A stretch of DNA of 64,000 bases from positions 478,501-542,500 of the forward strand of contig NZ_AP026803.1 in assembly GCF_033096005.1 (NCBI RefSeq), given 5' to 3'. Of this stretch, positions 1 through 8,545 are shown piece by piece; within the stretch, counting starts at the first letter, position 1, and each line of letters begins with the position of its first letter. Below the pieces are notes generated by a model, which was not told the origin of the DNA, searched no databases, and saw nothing but the letters and a program-made list of their open reading frames with translations. Source of the DNA: Lactobacillus xylocopicola (GTDB lineage Bacteria > Bacillota > Bacilli > Lactobacillales > Lactobacillaceae). The position numbers were made by a program, and so were the translations under genes.

Positions 1-914
1 TTATGCTTGATTTGTCCGAAGTGATTAAAAAGGAAGAGCCAGATATGGTATTGGTCCACGGTGATACAACTACCAGTTTTGCGGCTAGCCTGGCCAGTTT
101 TTATGAGCAGCGCCCGATTGGGCACGTTGAGGCCGGATTACGTACCTGGAATAAGTACTCGCCGTTTCCAGAAGAAATGAACCGGCAGATGACCGACGAC
201 CTATGTGACTTATACTTTGCGCCAACTAAACTTGGTAAGGAAAATTTGCTGAAAGAAAATCATCCAGCCGCCAATATTTTTGTTACTGGGAATACGGCCA
301 TTGACGCGCTACAGCAAACCGTGCAAGCAGACTATCACCATGACGTACTTGACCTGATTAAGCCCGGCCATAAGATGATCTTGGTAACGATGCACCGCCG
401 CGAAAATCAGGGTGAGCCCATGCGGCGGGTATTTAAGGTCATGAAGCAGGTGGTGGACAGCCACCCAGACGTTGAAATGGTCTTTCCGGTCCACCTGTCA
501 CCCAAGGTGCAGGAAGTTGCTAGCGAAATTTTAGGCGATGATGAGCGCATCCACCTGATTGCTCCGCTTGATGTAGTTGATTTTCATAATTTAGCTAAGT
601 TGAGCTACTTTATTATGACTGATTCAGGCGGTGTTCAAGAGGAGGCACCGGCACTGAACAAGCCGGTCTTGGTTTTACGCGATACGACTGAACGACCAGA
701 CGGTGTCACGGCGGGTACCCTGAGATTAGTGGGAACCCAGACTGAAAATGTGCGGTCCGCCATGGTGGAATTGCTTGAAAATCAAGCAGTCTATAATCAG
801 ATGGCTAATGCCAAGAATCCTTATGGAGACGGACACGCCTCCGAGCGCATTATAGCAGATTTAGTCTACTATTTGGCCTCGTCCCGCGGCGAAAGACCAC
901 GTGATTTTGCCTAA
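1..914 (+). CDS. wecB: UDP-N-acetylglucosamine 2-epimerase (non-hydrolysing), 5' truncated by window edge
   Basis: Interconverts UDP-GlcNAc and UDP-ManNAc in the cytoplasm for cell-wall teichoic acid or polysaccharide linkage units. About 303 C-terminal residues are visible; the family is usually 370-380 residues, so the true start lies upstream of base 1 and the first in-frame ATG at base 3 is not the start. Family motifs seen are HVEAGLRTWNKYSPFPEE, TMHRRENQG and TDSGGVQEEAP, the last belonging to the nucleotide-sugar binding site. A bidirectional terminator follows directly. Its partner tagO lies at 43.7 kb in this window. The name mnaA is equally valid. Confidence 0.93.
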   Translation, partial: MLDLSEVIKKEEPDMVLVHGDTTTSFAASLASFYEQRPIGHVEAGLRTWNKYSPFPEEMNRQMTDDLCDLYFAPTKLGKENLLKENHPAANIFVTGNTAIDALQQTVQADYHHDVLDLIKPGHKMILVTMHRRENQGEPMRRVFKVMKQVVDSHPDVEMVFPVHLSPKVQEVASEILGDDERIHLIAPLDVVDFHNLAKLSYFIMTDSGGVQEEAPALNKPVLVLRDTTERPDGVTAGTLRLVGTQTENVRSAMVELLENQAVYNQMANAKNPYGDGHASERIIADLVYYLASSRGERPRDFA

Positions 915-920
915 AAACAA

Positions 921-956
921 AAAACCAAGAAGTAATTAATGACTTCTTGGTTTTTT
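921..956. terminator. Bidirectional intrinsic terminator between wecB and gtrA
   Basis: A perfect 13-bp stem (bases 921-933 with 942-954) has an 8-base loop and T/A runs on both sides, so it can stop both convergent genes. The gtrA stop codon (936-938 on the minus strand) lies inside the loop. Confidence 0.9.
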
Positions 957-1475
957 GTTAGTAATTTTTTGGGAACTATTTTTAAGTCGTTTTTTGGCTC
1001 GTTCAATCATAGTTGCCTCTTGGGCCTGGAAGACTGAACGAGTGGTCAAGTAGTTAAAGATACCGACTAACACTTGGTCAATAATCTTTACTAGCAATGC
1101 ATTGAGCCCAAGCCAGGAGAGTCCAACCAACATAATCAAACTGTCAGGCACGAGACTGATAATCCGATAGGTAAAAAAGAAGATTAGCTTTTGCCAGGTT
1201 GAGTGATCGCGGTCAACATTGTTAACAAAGACAGCTTTCTGGTTAAAAATAAACGAAGCTAGGTTGGAAATCACAAAGGCGATAGTATTGGAAATTAAGA
1301 TGGCACTGTGCCACCACTTGTGCAAGACCATGAAAACAACTGTATTAAGCAGTGCGGCAATAAAACCAAAAATCATGTAAACAACTAAATTGCGGTGGCG
1401 TTTGACAACTCTTTGCGCGAGCGAGCGAATAGCCGGATCGCTAGTCGAATTGAATTTTTTATTATCTTTAATCAT
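936..1475 (-). CDS. GtrA-family membrane protein
   Basis: A 179-residue protein with four hydrophobic segments (about residues 30-50, 60-80, 105-125 and 130-150). The NTVVFMVLH and SNTIAFVISNLASFIFNQKAVF stretches are typical of the GtrA family. GtrA proteins are thought to help move lipid-linked sugars across the membrane, or to assist glycosyltransferases in cell-surface glycan modification; the substrate cannot be told here. The start overlaps the end of the flavodoxin gene by 8 bases, so the two are probably co-transcribed. The N-terminal 25 residues are polar and cytoplasmic. Confidence 0.85.
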   Translation of the reverse strand: MIKDNKKFNSTSDPAIRSLAQRVVKRHRNLVVYMIFGFIAALLNTVVFMVLHKWWHSAILISNTIAFVISNLASFIFNQKAVFVNNVDRDHSTWQKLIFFFTYRIISLVPDSLIMLVGLSWLGLNALLVKIIDQVLVGIFNYLTTRSVFQAQEATMIERAKKRLKNSSQKITNKKPRSH

Positions 1476-1914
1476 TTAACTGGTCAGCCATTTCCTTAGC
1501 CGCTTGGTCAATTGCAGCGATTGCCTCATCGTCTGGTGCATTTTCAATGGTTAGGGGCGGGGTAAGTTCTTTGGCCCCGACTTGTTTGAATATTTTTTCA
1601 AAGTCGAAAACATTCTCACAGAAGTGGTCGGCGTAAACCCGGTCACCGCTGCCCATTACCGCAAAATACTTGCCGCTTAAATCCAATTCTTTTAGTTGTG
1701 CGTAAAAGTCGGCAACTTCATCGGTCATCGTTCCCTCACCATAGGTGTAGGTGACAAAGATGCAGAGGTCACTGCTTAAGTAATCACTGGCATCAGTGAA
1801 TTCGGCCTCACTGCTCTCCACTTCAAAGTCAAGCTCTTGTAGGCCTTCTTCCAAGATTTCTGCCATATCGGCATCGTTACCAGTCATACTAGCGTAGACA
1901 ATTCTCGCCTTCAT
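1468..1914 (-). CDS. Flavodoxin
   Basis: A short-chain FMN electron carrier of 148 residues. The N-terminal ASMTGNDADMAE is the phosphate-binding loop, with the TYTYGEGTM and AVMGSGDRVYADHFCENV loops that flank the isoalloxazine ring. The ATG at 1914 was chosen over an in-frame TTG at 1923 because the AAAGG ribosome site sits about 10 bases from the ATG but almost touches the TTG. A TATAAT box at 1957-1952 on the minus strand is a plausible promoter. Redox partners are unknown. The gene overlaps gtrA downstream, which is probably operonic coincidence. Confidence 0.92.
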   Translation of the reverse strand: MKARIVYASMTGNDADMAEILEEGLQELDFEVESSEAEFTDASDYLSSDLCIFVTYTYGEGTMTDEVADFYAQLKELDLSGKYFAVMGSGDRVYADHFCENVFDFEKIFKQVGAKELTPPLTIENAPDDEAIAAIDQAAKEMADQLND

Positions 1915-1984
1915 AGTCTTCAAACCTTTCGTAATATCACTTTATCACAACATTATACATAATTTTCGTGTGCTATTGAAATGC

Positions 1985-2013
1985 TTTAGTAAACTTTTAA
2001 AAAACGCTATAAT
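1985..2013 (+). promoter_or_regulatory. Promoter of map
   Basis: A TTTAGT -35 (1985-1990), 17-base spacer and perfect TATAAT -10 (2008-2013). The ribosome site AGAGGAG (2034-2040) then lies 10 bases before the TTG start at 2051. Confidence 0.7.
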
Positions 2014-2050
2014 GTAAATAAGATATTTATTTCAGAGGAGAAGTTGAAAT

Positions 2051-2878
2051 TTGATTACTATTAAATCCGTTCGGGAACTTAAGGGCATGCAGTCTTCTGG
2101 TCGCCTCTTGGCGTCAATGTTTGAAGGACTGCGCGCTGTGATTAAGCCAGGAATTACCACCTGGGCAATTGAAGAATTTTGTCAGGACTTTGTTAGCAGC
2201 CGGGGGGGCCGCTTGTCAGAACAGGGCTTCGAAGGCTATCAGTATGGCACCTGTATCTCGGTCAATGACCAGATTGCACATGCCACGCCGCGCCGCGATA
2301 CTGTTTTAAAAGAAGGTGACTTGGTCAAGGTTGATGTTACCTGCAACCTTAACGGCTTTGAAACAGATTCATGCACGACCTATCCAGTCGGTCAGATTTC
2401 TGCAGCCGACCGTGATTTAATGGAAGTAACGCAAGCGGCAATGTATCTCGGGATTGACCAGGCGGTTGTGGGTAACCGCATTGGTGACATTGGGGCTGCG
2501 ATTCAGCACTTTGTCGAAGATGAGCATCACTACGGCGACGTGAAGGAATTAGTCGGTCATGGAATTCAACCGACTATCCATGAAGATCCAGAAGTACCGC
2601 ACTGGGGGAAGGCTGGCCATGGTCTGCGCTTGCGTGAAGGGATGACCATTACTTGTGAACCAATGGTGGAAGCTGGCGGAGACTGGCGCATCGAGCAAAA
2701 GTCAGTTGACGATCCCAATGATGACTGGGTATTTTATGCTACCCCGGACGGCTCCAAGTCAGCTCAATTTGAGCATACCTTTGCGATTACCAAGGCCGGC
2801 CCCAAGATTTTAACCCTGCAAAAACCGTATGACGGCTATGAAAAGTATTTACCGCATTTTGACGAAATGGATGATTAA
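2051..2878 (+). CDS. map: Methionine aminopeptidase, type I
   Basis: Removes the N-terminal methionine from nascent proteins. The 275-residue protein has the pita-bread fold signatures: the metal ligands are the two Asp in VDVTCNLNGFETDS, the His in GHGIQPTIHEDPEVP, and the Glu residues in CEPMVEAGG and QFEHTF. The start is TTG at 2051, supported by a good ribosome site 10 bases upstream and by the promoter in front. The C-terminal tail beyond the last metal ligand is somewhat longer than in the 250-residue Bacillus enzymes. The brkB-like gene follows after 5 bases, so the two are probably one transcript. Confidence 0.95.
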   Translation: MITIKSVRELKGMQSSGRLLASMFEGLRAVIKPGITTWAIEEFCQDFVSSRGGRLSEQGFEGYQYGTCISVNDQIAHATPRRDTVLKEGDLVKVDVTCNLNGFETDSCTTYPVGQISAADRDLMEVTQAAMYLGIDQAVVGNRIGDIGAAIQHFVEDEHHYGDVKELVGHGIQPTIHEDPEVPHWGKAGHGLRLREGMTITCEPMVEAGGDWRIEQKSVDDPNDDWVFYATPDGSKSAQFEHTFAITKAGPKILTLQKPYDGYEKYLPHFDEMDD

Positions 2879-2883
2879 GGTGA

Positions 2884-3801
2884 ATGAGTAAAAAAATGGC
2901 GGCGGCCAGACGATATGTTGCTTTGTTTAACATGAAGCTCTCACTCAAGTTTACCCAGGGCGAAGTCTTAACCAGTGCGATTGCAATTGCTTATTATGTA
3001 TTGTTTTCCATTTTTCCGCTGATTATTATTACCGGTAACGTTTTGCCTTTATTTCATATTGACACGGCCCCAATTGCCAGTTATCTCAAGTTGATTTTTC
3101 CTGATCGGATTGCCCAGTTCATCATGCCGATTATCAACTCACTACTGAAGCGTAAGTCGACTGGTTATATTTCCTTTGGTATTGTTTTAGCAATTTGGTC
3201 TGTTTCTTCTTTGGTTAATGCAATTCGGATTGGGATGAACCGCATCTATGGTGTGCGTCCCATTGAACTACGCCAAAAGTGGCAAGTGACCGTTTGGACC
3301 CGGTCGATTACTATCATGTTGACCAACCTGATGATTATTTTCTTTACCTTGCTCAGTTTGACCTTTATTTTTGGGCAGCAGGTGTTAGAATTTTTGCGGC
3401 CGATCTTTGCTTTTTCAGTTGGTGAAATCGAAAATATCTTTAGCTATCGTTATCCGATTGTGATGATTACACTGATTTGTGCGCTGTATTACCTGAATTA
3501 CTTTTTGCCCAACATTAAACTTAGAAAGCGGGTTATTTGGCCAGGAGTTTTAACTACATTGTGTGGTTGGCTACTTTTGTCCTGGCTGTTTAGTTTTTAT
3601 CTGCATCACTTCCACATTAGCTGGGAGAACTATGGCATTATCGGAACCTTCATTATCTTCATGTTGTGGCTTAATATTGCCTCTGTGCTTTTTTTAATGG
3701 GGACTTGCGTCAATGCTGCAATTGTGTCGCTGAAATATGGCGAAGTACAGTATTCTGCTGGTCATCTGGCTGAATACATTCAAAGTAAGCGGCATCAATA
3801 A
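2884..3801 (+). CDS. YihY/BrkB-family membrane protein
   Basis: A 305-residue integral membrane protein with six predicted hydrophobic segments. The N-terminal motif ALSIAYYVLFSIFPL-like (SAIAIAYYVLFSIFPL) is the hallmark of the YihY/BrkB family, once misnamed ribonuclease BN. No nuclease motif is present; the cellular role is not established, and transport or cell-envelope roles have been proposed. It follows map after 5 bases and is probably translated from the same mRNA. The next gene, galU, has its own promoter. Confidence 0.88.
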   Translation: MSKKMAAARRYVALFNMKLSLKFTQGEVLTSAIAIAYYVLFSIFPLIIITGNVLPLFHIDTAPIASYLKLIFPDRIAQFIMPIINSLLKRKSTGYISFGIVLAIWSVSSLVNAIRIGMNRIYGVRPIELRQKWQVTVWTRSITIMLTNLMIIFFTLLSLTFIFGQQVLEFLRPIFAFSVGEIENIFSYRYPIVMITLICALYYLNYFLPNIKLRKRVIWPGVLTTLCGWLLLSWLFSFYLHHFHISWENYGIIGTFIIFMLWLNIASVLFLMGTCVNAAIVSLKYGEVQYSAGHLAEYIQSKRHQ

Positions 3802-3804
3802 AAA

Positions 3805-3834
3805 TTGGCACAGTGATAATTAATTTGGTATATT
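3805..3834 (+). promoter_or_regulatory. Promoter of galU
   Basis: TTGGCA (3805-3810), an 18-base spacer and TATATT (3829-3834), about 35 bases before the galU start at 3870. Confidence 0.65.
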
Positions 3835-3869
3835 AGGAATTAAATTGTGATAAGAAAGAGTGTAGAGGT

Positions 3870-4772
3870 ATGAAAGTCAGAAAAGCCATTATTCCAGCAG
3901 CTGGTCTTGGTACGCGGTTTATGCCCGTTACCAAGGCAATGCCCAAGGAAATGTTGCCGATAGTGGATAAGCCGACAATTCAATTTATTGTTGAAGAGGC
4001 TAAAAAGTCAGGAATTGAAGATATTTTAATTGTTACTGGCAAAAATAAGCGACCGATTGAGGATCATTTTGATTCCAATCCGGAACTTGAACAAAACTTA
4101 CAGGAAAAGGGTAAGACTAACCTGTTGAAAATGTCACAAGATATTACCCATTTAGGGATTAATATTTACTACACGAGACAGCCCTATCCAGCTGGCTTGG
4201 GTGATGCAATTGCCCGCGGGCGCAGTTTTGTGGGTGATGAACCCTTTGTCGTAATGCTGGGTGACGACTTGATGATGGACAAGGTGCCGTTAACTAAGCA
4301 GTTGATTAATCGGTATGATGAAACTCATGCATCGACGATTGCCGTGATGCCGGTACCCCACAAAGAGGTTTCCAAGTATGGGGTAATCGAACCTGAAAGT
4401 GAAATTATGCCGGGCCTCATTAATGTTAAGTCCTTTGTTGAAAAGCCGGCAGTGGACAAGGCACCGAGTGACTACGCAATCATTGGTCGTTACCTGTTGA
4501 CCCCAGAAATCTTTGCGATTCTGGATGATCAACGGCCAGATCAGGGGGGCGAGATTCAATTGACGGATGCAATTGATACGATGAACAAGACTCAGCGCGT
4601 CTTTGCCCATGTTTTTGAGGGTACACGTCACGATGTTGGGAACAAGGAGAGCTACCTTGAAACTTCGATTGAGTATGGGTTGAAGCACCCGGAGACCAAG
4701 GATGCCCTCCGGCAATATATTATGGCCCTGAGCAAACGACTGGCGGATAAACCAGAGAAAAATAACAAATAG
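3870..4772 (+). CDS. galU: UTP-glucose-1-phosphate uridylyltransferase
   Basis: Makes UDP-glucose from UTP and glucose-1-phosphate, the precursor for exopolysaccharide, glycolipid and galactose metabolism. The 300-residue protein opens with the nucleotide-binding signature [27 protein letters not shown] carries the metal-binding Asp and FVEKP the sugar-phosphate Lys. The length matches the bacterial GalU family. It is monocistronic here, with its own promoter and a strong terminator just downstream. Phosphoglucomutase, which supplies its substrate, is encoded at 56.2 kb. Confidence 0.96.
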   Translation: MKVRKAIIPAAGLGTRFMPVTKAMPKEMLPIVDKPTIQFIVEEAKKSGIEDILIVTGKNKRPIEDHFDSNPELEQNLQEKGKTNLLKMSQDITHLGINIYYTRQPYPAGLGDAIARGRSFVGDEPFVVMLGDDLMMDKVPLTKQLINRYDETHASTIAVMPVPHKEVSKYGVIEPESEIMPGLINVKSFVEKPAVDKAPSDYAIIGRYLLTPEIFAILDDQRPDQGGEIQLTDAIDTMNKTQRVFAHVFEGTRHDVGNKESYLETSIEYGLKHPETKDALRQYIMALSKRLADKPEKNNK

Positions 4773-4782
4773 TTAGCATTTT

Positions 4783-4812
4783 AGAAGCTGCAGTGATGTA
4801 GCTTCTTTTTTA
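4783..4812 (+). terminator. Intrinsic terminator of galU
   Basis: Stem AGAAGCT (4783-4789) pairs with AGCTTCT (4800-4806), followed by a T run. Confidence 0.85.
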
Positions 4813-4842
4813 GGGTAAAATTTTTCTTAATGTCGGCATAAT

Positions 4843-4877
4843 TACTACCTTGACGTAATAAAATTAGGTAGTATGTA
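4843..4877 (+). promoter_or_regulatory. Mevalonate operon promoter with 8-bp inverted repeat
   Basis: TTGACG (4850-4855), 16 bases, TATGTA (4872-4877). The perfect inverted repeat TACTACCT (4843-4850) and AGGTAGTA (4866-4873), centre spacing 15 bases, brackets the spacer and touches both promoter boxes. This geometry suits a repressor operator. The regulator is unknown. Confidence 0.5.
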
Positions 4878-4914
4878 TCTGGTAATGTGACTCTTTGTGC
4901 GAGGAGAAAATTTA

Positions 4915-6066
4915 ATGAAAGATATTTTTATTGTTGCGGCTAAACGCACTCCGTTTGCCCGTTTTCGTGGCCTGTGGGCCAAGCAAGATGCCACTAGTTT
5001 AGGTGAGTTGGCCTTGACAGAAACATTAAAAAGCATTGGACTAGATGCTAGTGAACTTGACGCCCTTTTTATGGGTAATGTGCTGAGTGCGAAGCTGGGG
5101 CAAAATATGGCCAGACAAGTTGCCTTAGGTGCAGGAATGAAGGCAACCACCAGCAGCGTTACCGTTAATGAGGTCTGCGGTTCTAGCCTGAAGGCCCTCC
5201 GTCTGGCTCAGGGCCAGATGGAGCTGGGTGACTTTGACCTGGTTGCGGTTGGCGGGGCTGAGAGCATGACTAATGCAGCTTATTATGCAGCCGCTAAAAA
5301 CGCGCCGGCCACCCACAGTGAGATGATTGATAACGGCTTAAGAGATGCCTTTTCAGGACAACACATGGGTTTGACTGCGGAGCATGTCGCCGCTAAATAC
5401 CAGATAACGCGGGCTGAAATGGATGAATATAGCCTGCTGTCACATCAAAAGGCAGTAGCAGCTGTTCAACAACAGGCTTTTGCCCAAGAACTTATTCCGG
5501 TTAAGCACGAGGGAAAAATAGTGCAGCAGGATGAAAATATTCGTGCGGATACCAGTTTAGCAGCACTGGGCAAGTTGAAGCCGGTGTTTAAGGAAGACGG
5601 ACTAGTGACAGCTGGTAATGCATCACCCTTAAGTGATGGTGCCAGCATGGTAATTCTGGCGAGTGCAGCAAAGGTTAAGGAGTTAGGCCTAAAGCCCTTG
5701 GCACGCCTTGGCGCTTTTGCCGAGTCCGGGATAGACCCAGCCTACATGGGTTTTGGACCATATTTTGCGGTTAAAAAATTGCTCAAGCAAACCGGTAAAC
5801 AGATTACCGATTATGATGTAATTGAAGTTAACGAGGCCTTTGCTGCCCCGAGCGTGGCTTTGGTCAAGGAATTAGCAATACCAAGGGAACGCCTGAACAT
5901 ATTTGGCGGAGCGATTGCACTGGGGCATCCGCTGGCAGCCACGGGTACGCGCTTGGTCGGGACAGCAGTTAACGCAATGGCCCAACGAGATGGACACCAG
6001 GCGTTAGTCACCTTGTGTATCGGCGGCGGCCAAGCAATTGCCTGCGAGTTGTTGGACGCTAGGTAG
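4915..6066 (+). CDS. Acetyl-CoA C-acetyltransferase (thiolase)
   Basis: Condenses two acetyl-CoA into acetoacetyl-CoA, the first step of the mevalonate pathway. The 383-residue protein has the acyl-accepting Cys88 in NEVCGSS, the His in ALGHPLAATGTR and the base Cys in LCIGGGQA. The ATG at 4915 is preferred over an upstream alternative start at 4897 because GAGGAG (4901-4906) sits 8 bases before it and would overlap the earlier start. The HMG-CoA reductase gene starts immediately after the stop codon, so translation is coupled. Its position in an mvaA-mvaS operon indicates isoprenoid synthesis rather than fatty-acid degradation. Confidence 0.95.
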   Translation: MKDIFIVAAKRTPFARFRGLWAKQDATSLGELALTETLKSIGLDASELDALFMGNVLSAKLGQNMARQVALGAGMKATTSSVTVNEVCGSSLKALRLAQGQMELGDFDLVAVGGAESMTNAAYYAAAKNAPATHSEMIDNGLRDAFSGQHMGLTAEHVAAKYQITRAEMDEYSLLSHQKAVAAVQQQAFAQELIPVKHEGKIVQQDENIRADTSLAALGKLKPVFKEDGLVTAGNASPLSDGASMVILASAAKVKELGLKPLARLGAFAESGIDPAYMGFGPYFAVKKLLKQTGKQITDYDVIEVNEAFAAPSVALVKELAIPRERLNIFGGAIALGHPLAATGTRLVGTAVNAMAQRDGHQALVTLCIGGGQAIACELLDAR

Positions 6067-7278
6067 ATGAAATTCTATGAATTAAGCCCCGCGCAAAGAC
6101 GGGCTTGGCTAGCGGAACGAGGCATCAAGCTCGACGAAATAGACCCGGCCATTTTGCACGAGCTCGACCACTTGAGTGAAAATGTGGTAGGGCAGTTACG
6201 GTTACCGGTTGGAATAGTGCCCCAAATAGTGGTTAACGGTCGTAATTACATAGTCCCGATGGCAACTGAAGAAACTTCCGTTGTGGCTGCGGCCAACCAC
6301 GGTGCCAGTCTCTTTGCTCGTGGGGGCGGCGTTGAGGCAGTGGCTTATCGAGATGGAATTTACGGACAAGTAATTTTACAGGTGGATGAGAATTTTAAAG
6401 TCGCTGACTTAGAGCAGGCCTTTCCAGACCTAATTGCTCAGACCAATGACTACTTTGCGAGTTTAGTTAGGCATGGGGGCGGCGTGCGAACCATCACTGT
6501 CCACCAACAGGGCGACTTGGTCTACCTTAAAGTGCTGATCGATCCAGCTGAAGCGATGGGTGCTAATCGCGCTAACGCAATCTTGGAGTATCTTGCTCTG
6601 AAATTGGCAGATTACGCCGGAGTCGTGAGCAAGTTATTTGCTATCTTGTCCAATTACCCCAGCCAGTTTACCAAGGCAGAAGTCAGCCTGAATGTGAAAA
6701 CGGTGGGCGGAATTGCCACAGCCAAGCGCATTGCCCTCCTGAGTCAACTAGGTCAGGATGATCCTTACCGGGCAGTTACCAATAATAAGGGCATTATGAA
6801 CGGGATTGATGCGGTGTTACTATCAACTGGCAATGATACCCGGGCCGTCGAGGCTGCTTGCGGAGTCTGGGCCAGTCACCACGGTAAGTACGGTAGCTTA
6901 AGTAAATGGTGGCTAGAAGGTGATCTGTTAGTCGGTCAATTAGTAGTCCCACTGGCAATTGGAACGGTTGGCGGCTCAATCAATGCCAGAAAAGATGTCC
7001 AGGAAAATTACCAGATCTTAGGCCAGGGTATCACTAGCAGTGAATTGGCAGGTGTCGTGGCGGCTATTGGCTTAGCCAACAACTTGGCTGCCTTGCACGC
7101 AATTGCAACTGCTGGTATTCAAGCAGGACATATGAAATTGCAGGCTCGAAATATTGCAGCCAGTCTGACAGACAATCAGGCGGAAAGAGCGCAATTGGTG
7201 AAAGAACTGGTTGATATGCGCATTTATACGCAGTCTGCTGCTGAAGCAGTGTTGAAACAGATAAGAGAGGAAAAATAA
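6067..7278 (+). CDS. mvaA: Hydroxymethylglutaryl-CoA reductase, class II
   Basis: Reduces HMG-CoA to mevalonate. At 403 residues without membrane anchor, it is the soluble bacterial class II type. Motifs seen are ENVVGQLRLPVG (substrate binding), AMGANRAN, the TNNKGIMNGIDAV segment with the catalytic Lys, GTVGGSINARKDVQENYQILG (cofactor region), and AGHMKLQARNIA with the catalytic His near residue 355. The ATG directly abuts the thiolase stop, and the last base overlaps the mvaS start. No frameshift or missing key residue was seen. Confidence 0.96.
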   Translation: MKFYELSPAQRRAWLAERGIKLDEIDPAILHELDHLSENVVGQLRLPVGIVPQIVVNGRNYIVPMATEETSVVAAANHGASLFARGGGVEAVAYRDGIYGQVILQVDENFKVADLEQAFPDLIAQTNDYFASLVRHGGGVRTITVHQQGDLVYLKVLIDPAEAMGANRANAILEYLALKLADYAGVVSKLFAILSNYPSQFTKAEVSLNVKTVGGIATAKRIALLSQLGQDDPYRAVTNNKGIMNGIDAVLLSTGNDTRAVEAACGVWASHHGKYGSLSKWWLEGDLLVGQLVVPLAIGTVGGSINARKDVQENYQILGQGITSSELAGVVAAIGLANNLAALHAIATAGIQAGHMKLQARNIAASLTDNQAERAQLVKELVDMRIYTQSAAEAVLKQIREEK

Positions 7279-8441
7279 TGCAGGTCGGAATTGATCGAAT
7301 CGGTTTTTATACACCAAATAAGTATGTTGATATGACAGAACTCGCACAAGCTCGAGGGGACGATCCCAACAAGTACCTGATTGGGATTGGGCAAAGTCAG
7401 ATGAGTCTTGCCGATCAAACTCAGGACGCTGTGTCAATGGGGATTAATGCAACGCTCAGATATGCAAATCAGGTTGATATGAAGACGGTTGATTTGCTTA
7501 TTATGGGAACTGAAAGCGGGGTTGATCAGTCTAAATCCGCCTCGTTATTTGTCAAGAGTGCCCTAAAATTGTCGCCTGAAGTGCGTACCTTTGAAATTAA
7601 GGAGGCCTGCTTTGGCATGACGGCTGGCATGATGATTGCCTGTGATTATGTGCGTTTGCACCCGCAGCGGAGCGCAATTGTGATTGGGAGCGACTTGGCG
7701 CGCTATGGCCTTGGTACAAGTGGTGAAGTTACCCAGGGAGCGGGCAGTGTTAGTGTTTTGATCAAGGCCAATCCTGGTATCTTAACTATTGGTGCCGATC
7801 ATAGTGCATACAGCAGCGACATCAATGATTTTTGGCGTCCTAACGACTCACCGGTAGCCTTGGTTGACGGCAAGTATTCGACTGAAGTTTACTTAGACTT
7901 CTTCAAGCGAACCTTTGCCGATTATCAAGGACAGACCCAGAAGCAGACAAGTGACTTTGCGGCGCTGATTTATCATCTACCCTTTACCAAGATGGGCTAT
8001 AAGGCCAATCGGTTGGCAGTTGACCAGCAAGATACGGCAATAGTGCAGCGCCTGGAGCAAAGTTTTACCGCTTCTGCAGTCTATAGTCGTGAAGTTGGTA
8101 ATATTTACACCGCCTCGCTATATTTGAGTTTGCTTAGTCTGTTGGAAAATGGCCAGTTAAAAGCGGACAATCTGGTTGGCCTATTTTCCTATGGATCGGG
8201 CGCAATGGGAGAATTTTATGCCGGTCAGGTGGTTGCTGGCTATACTGACCACTTGAATCCTGAAAAAGACCTGGCGCTGCTGCAGCGGCGTCAAAAGGTG
8301 AGCGTGGCTGAATATGAGCACTTGTTTAATGAGGCCCTACGCCAACCAGAAGATAACGTGGAACTGGTTAGTGATGAGGAAGAGGGCTACTGGTACTTTG
8401 CTGGCTGCAAGGATCATGTTCGCCAATATAAGCAGAAATAA
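7278..8441 (+). CDS. mvaS: Hydroxymethylglutaryl-CoA synthase
   Basis: Joins acetoacetyl-CoA and acetyl-CoA to HMG-CoA, giving the substrate for the reductase encoded just upstream. The 387-residue protein has Glu79 (MGTESGVDQSKS), the acyl-enzyme Cys111 (EACFGMTAG) and the His of YHLPFTKMGYKA, the catalytic set of bacterial MvaS. The ATG overlaps the mvaA stop by one base. A strong bidirectional terminator closes the operon. The lower-pathway kinases and decarboxylase are not in this window. Confidence 0.96.
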   Translation: MQVGIDRIGFYTPNKYVDMTELAQARGDDPNKYLIGIGQSQMSLADQTQDAVSMGINATLRYANQVDMKTVDLLIMGTESGVDQSKSASLFVKSALKLSPEVRTFEIKEACFGMTAGMMIACDYVRLHPQRSAIVIGSDLARYGLGTSGEVTQGAGSVSVLIKANPGILTIGADHSAYSSDINDFWRPNDSPVALVDGKYSTEVYLDFFKRTFADYQGQTQKQTSDFAALIYHLPFTKMGYKANRLAVDQQDTAIVQRLEQSFTASAVYSREVGNIYTASLYLSLLSLLENGQLKADNLVGLFSYGSGAMGEFYAGQVVAGYTDHLNPEKDLALLQRRQKVSVAEYEHLFNEALRQPEDNVELVSDEEEGYWYFAGCKDHVRQYKQK

Positions 8442-8467
8442 TAAAATCCATTGACCACTAGCACCAT

Positions 8468-8505
8468 AAAATAAAAGCCACAATGATTATTGTGGCTTTT
8501 ATTTT
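8468..8505. terminator. Bidirectional terminator, mvaS / merR-type gene
   Basis: A long A/T-flanked hairpin (core AAAAGCCACAAT pairing with ATTGTGGCTTTT) lies between two convergent genes. Confidence 0.9.
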
Positions 8506-8545
8506 ACGTTAAGCTCGTCGGGCTTGCTGGCTTAGTAAGTGGCAA

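Noticed and set aside
4290-4715. Long antisense reading frame (141 codons) inside galU
   Set aside because: No ribosome site or protein-like pattern; it mirrors the codon bias of galU.
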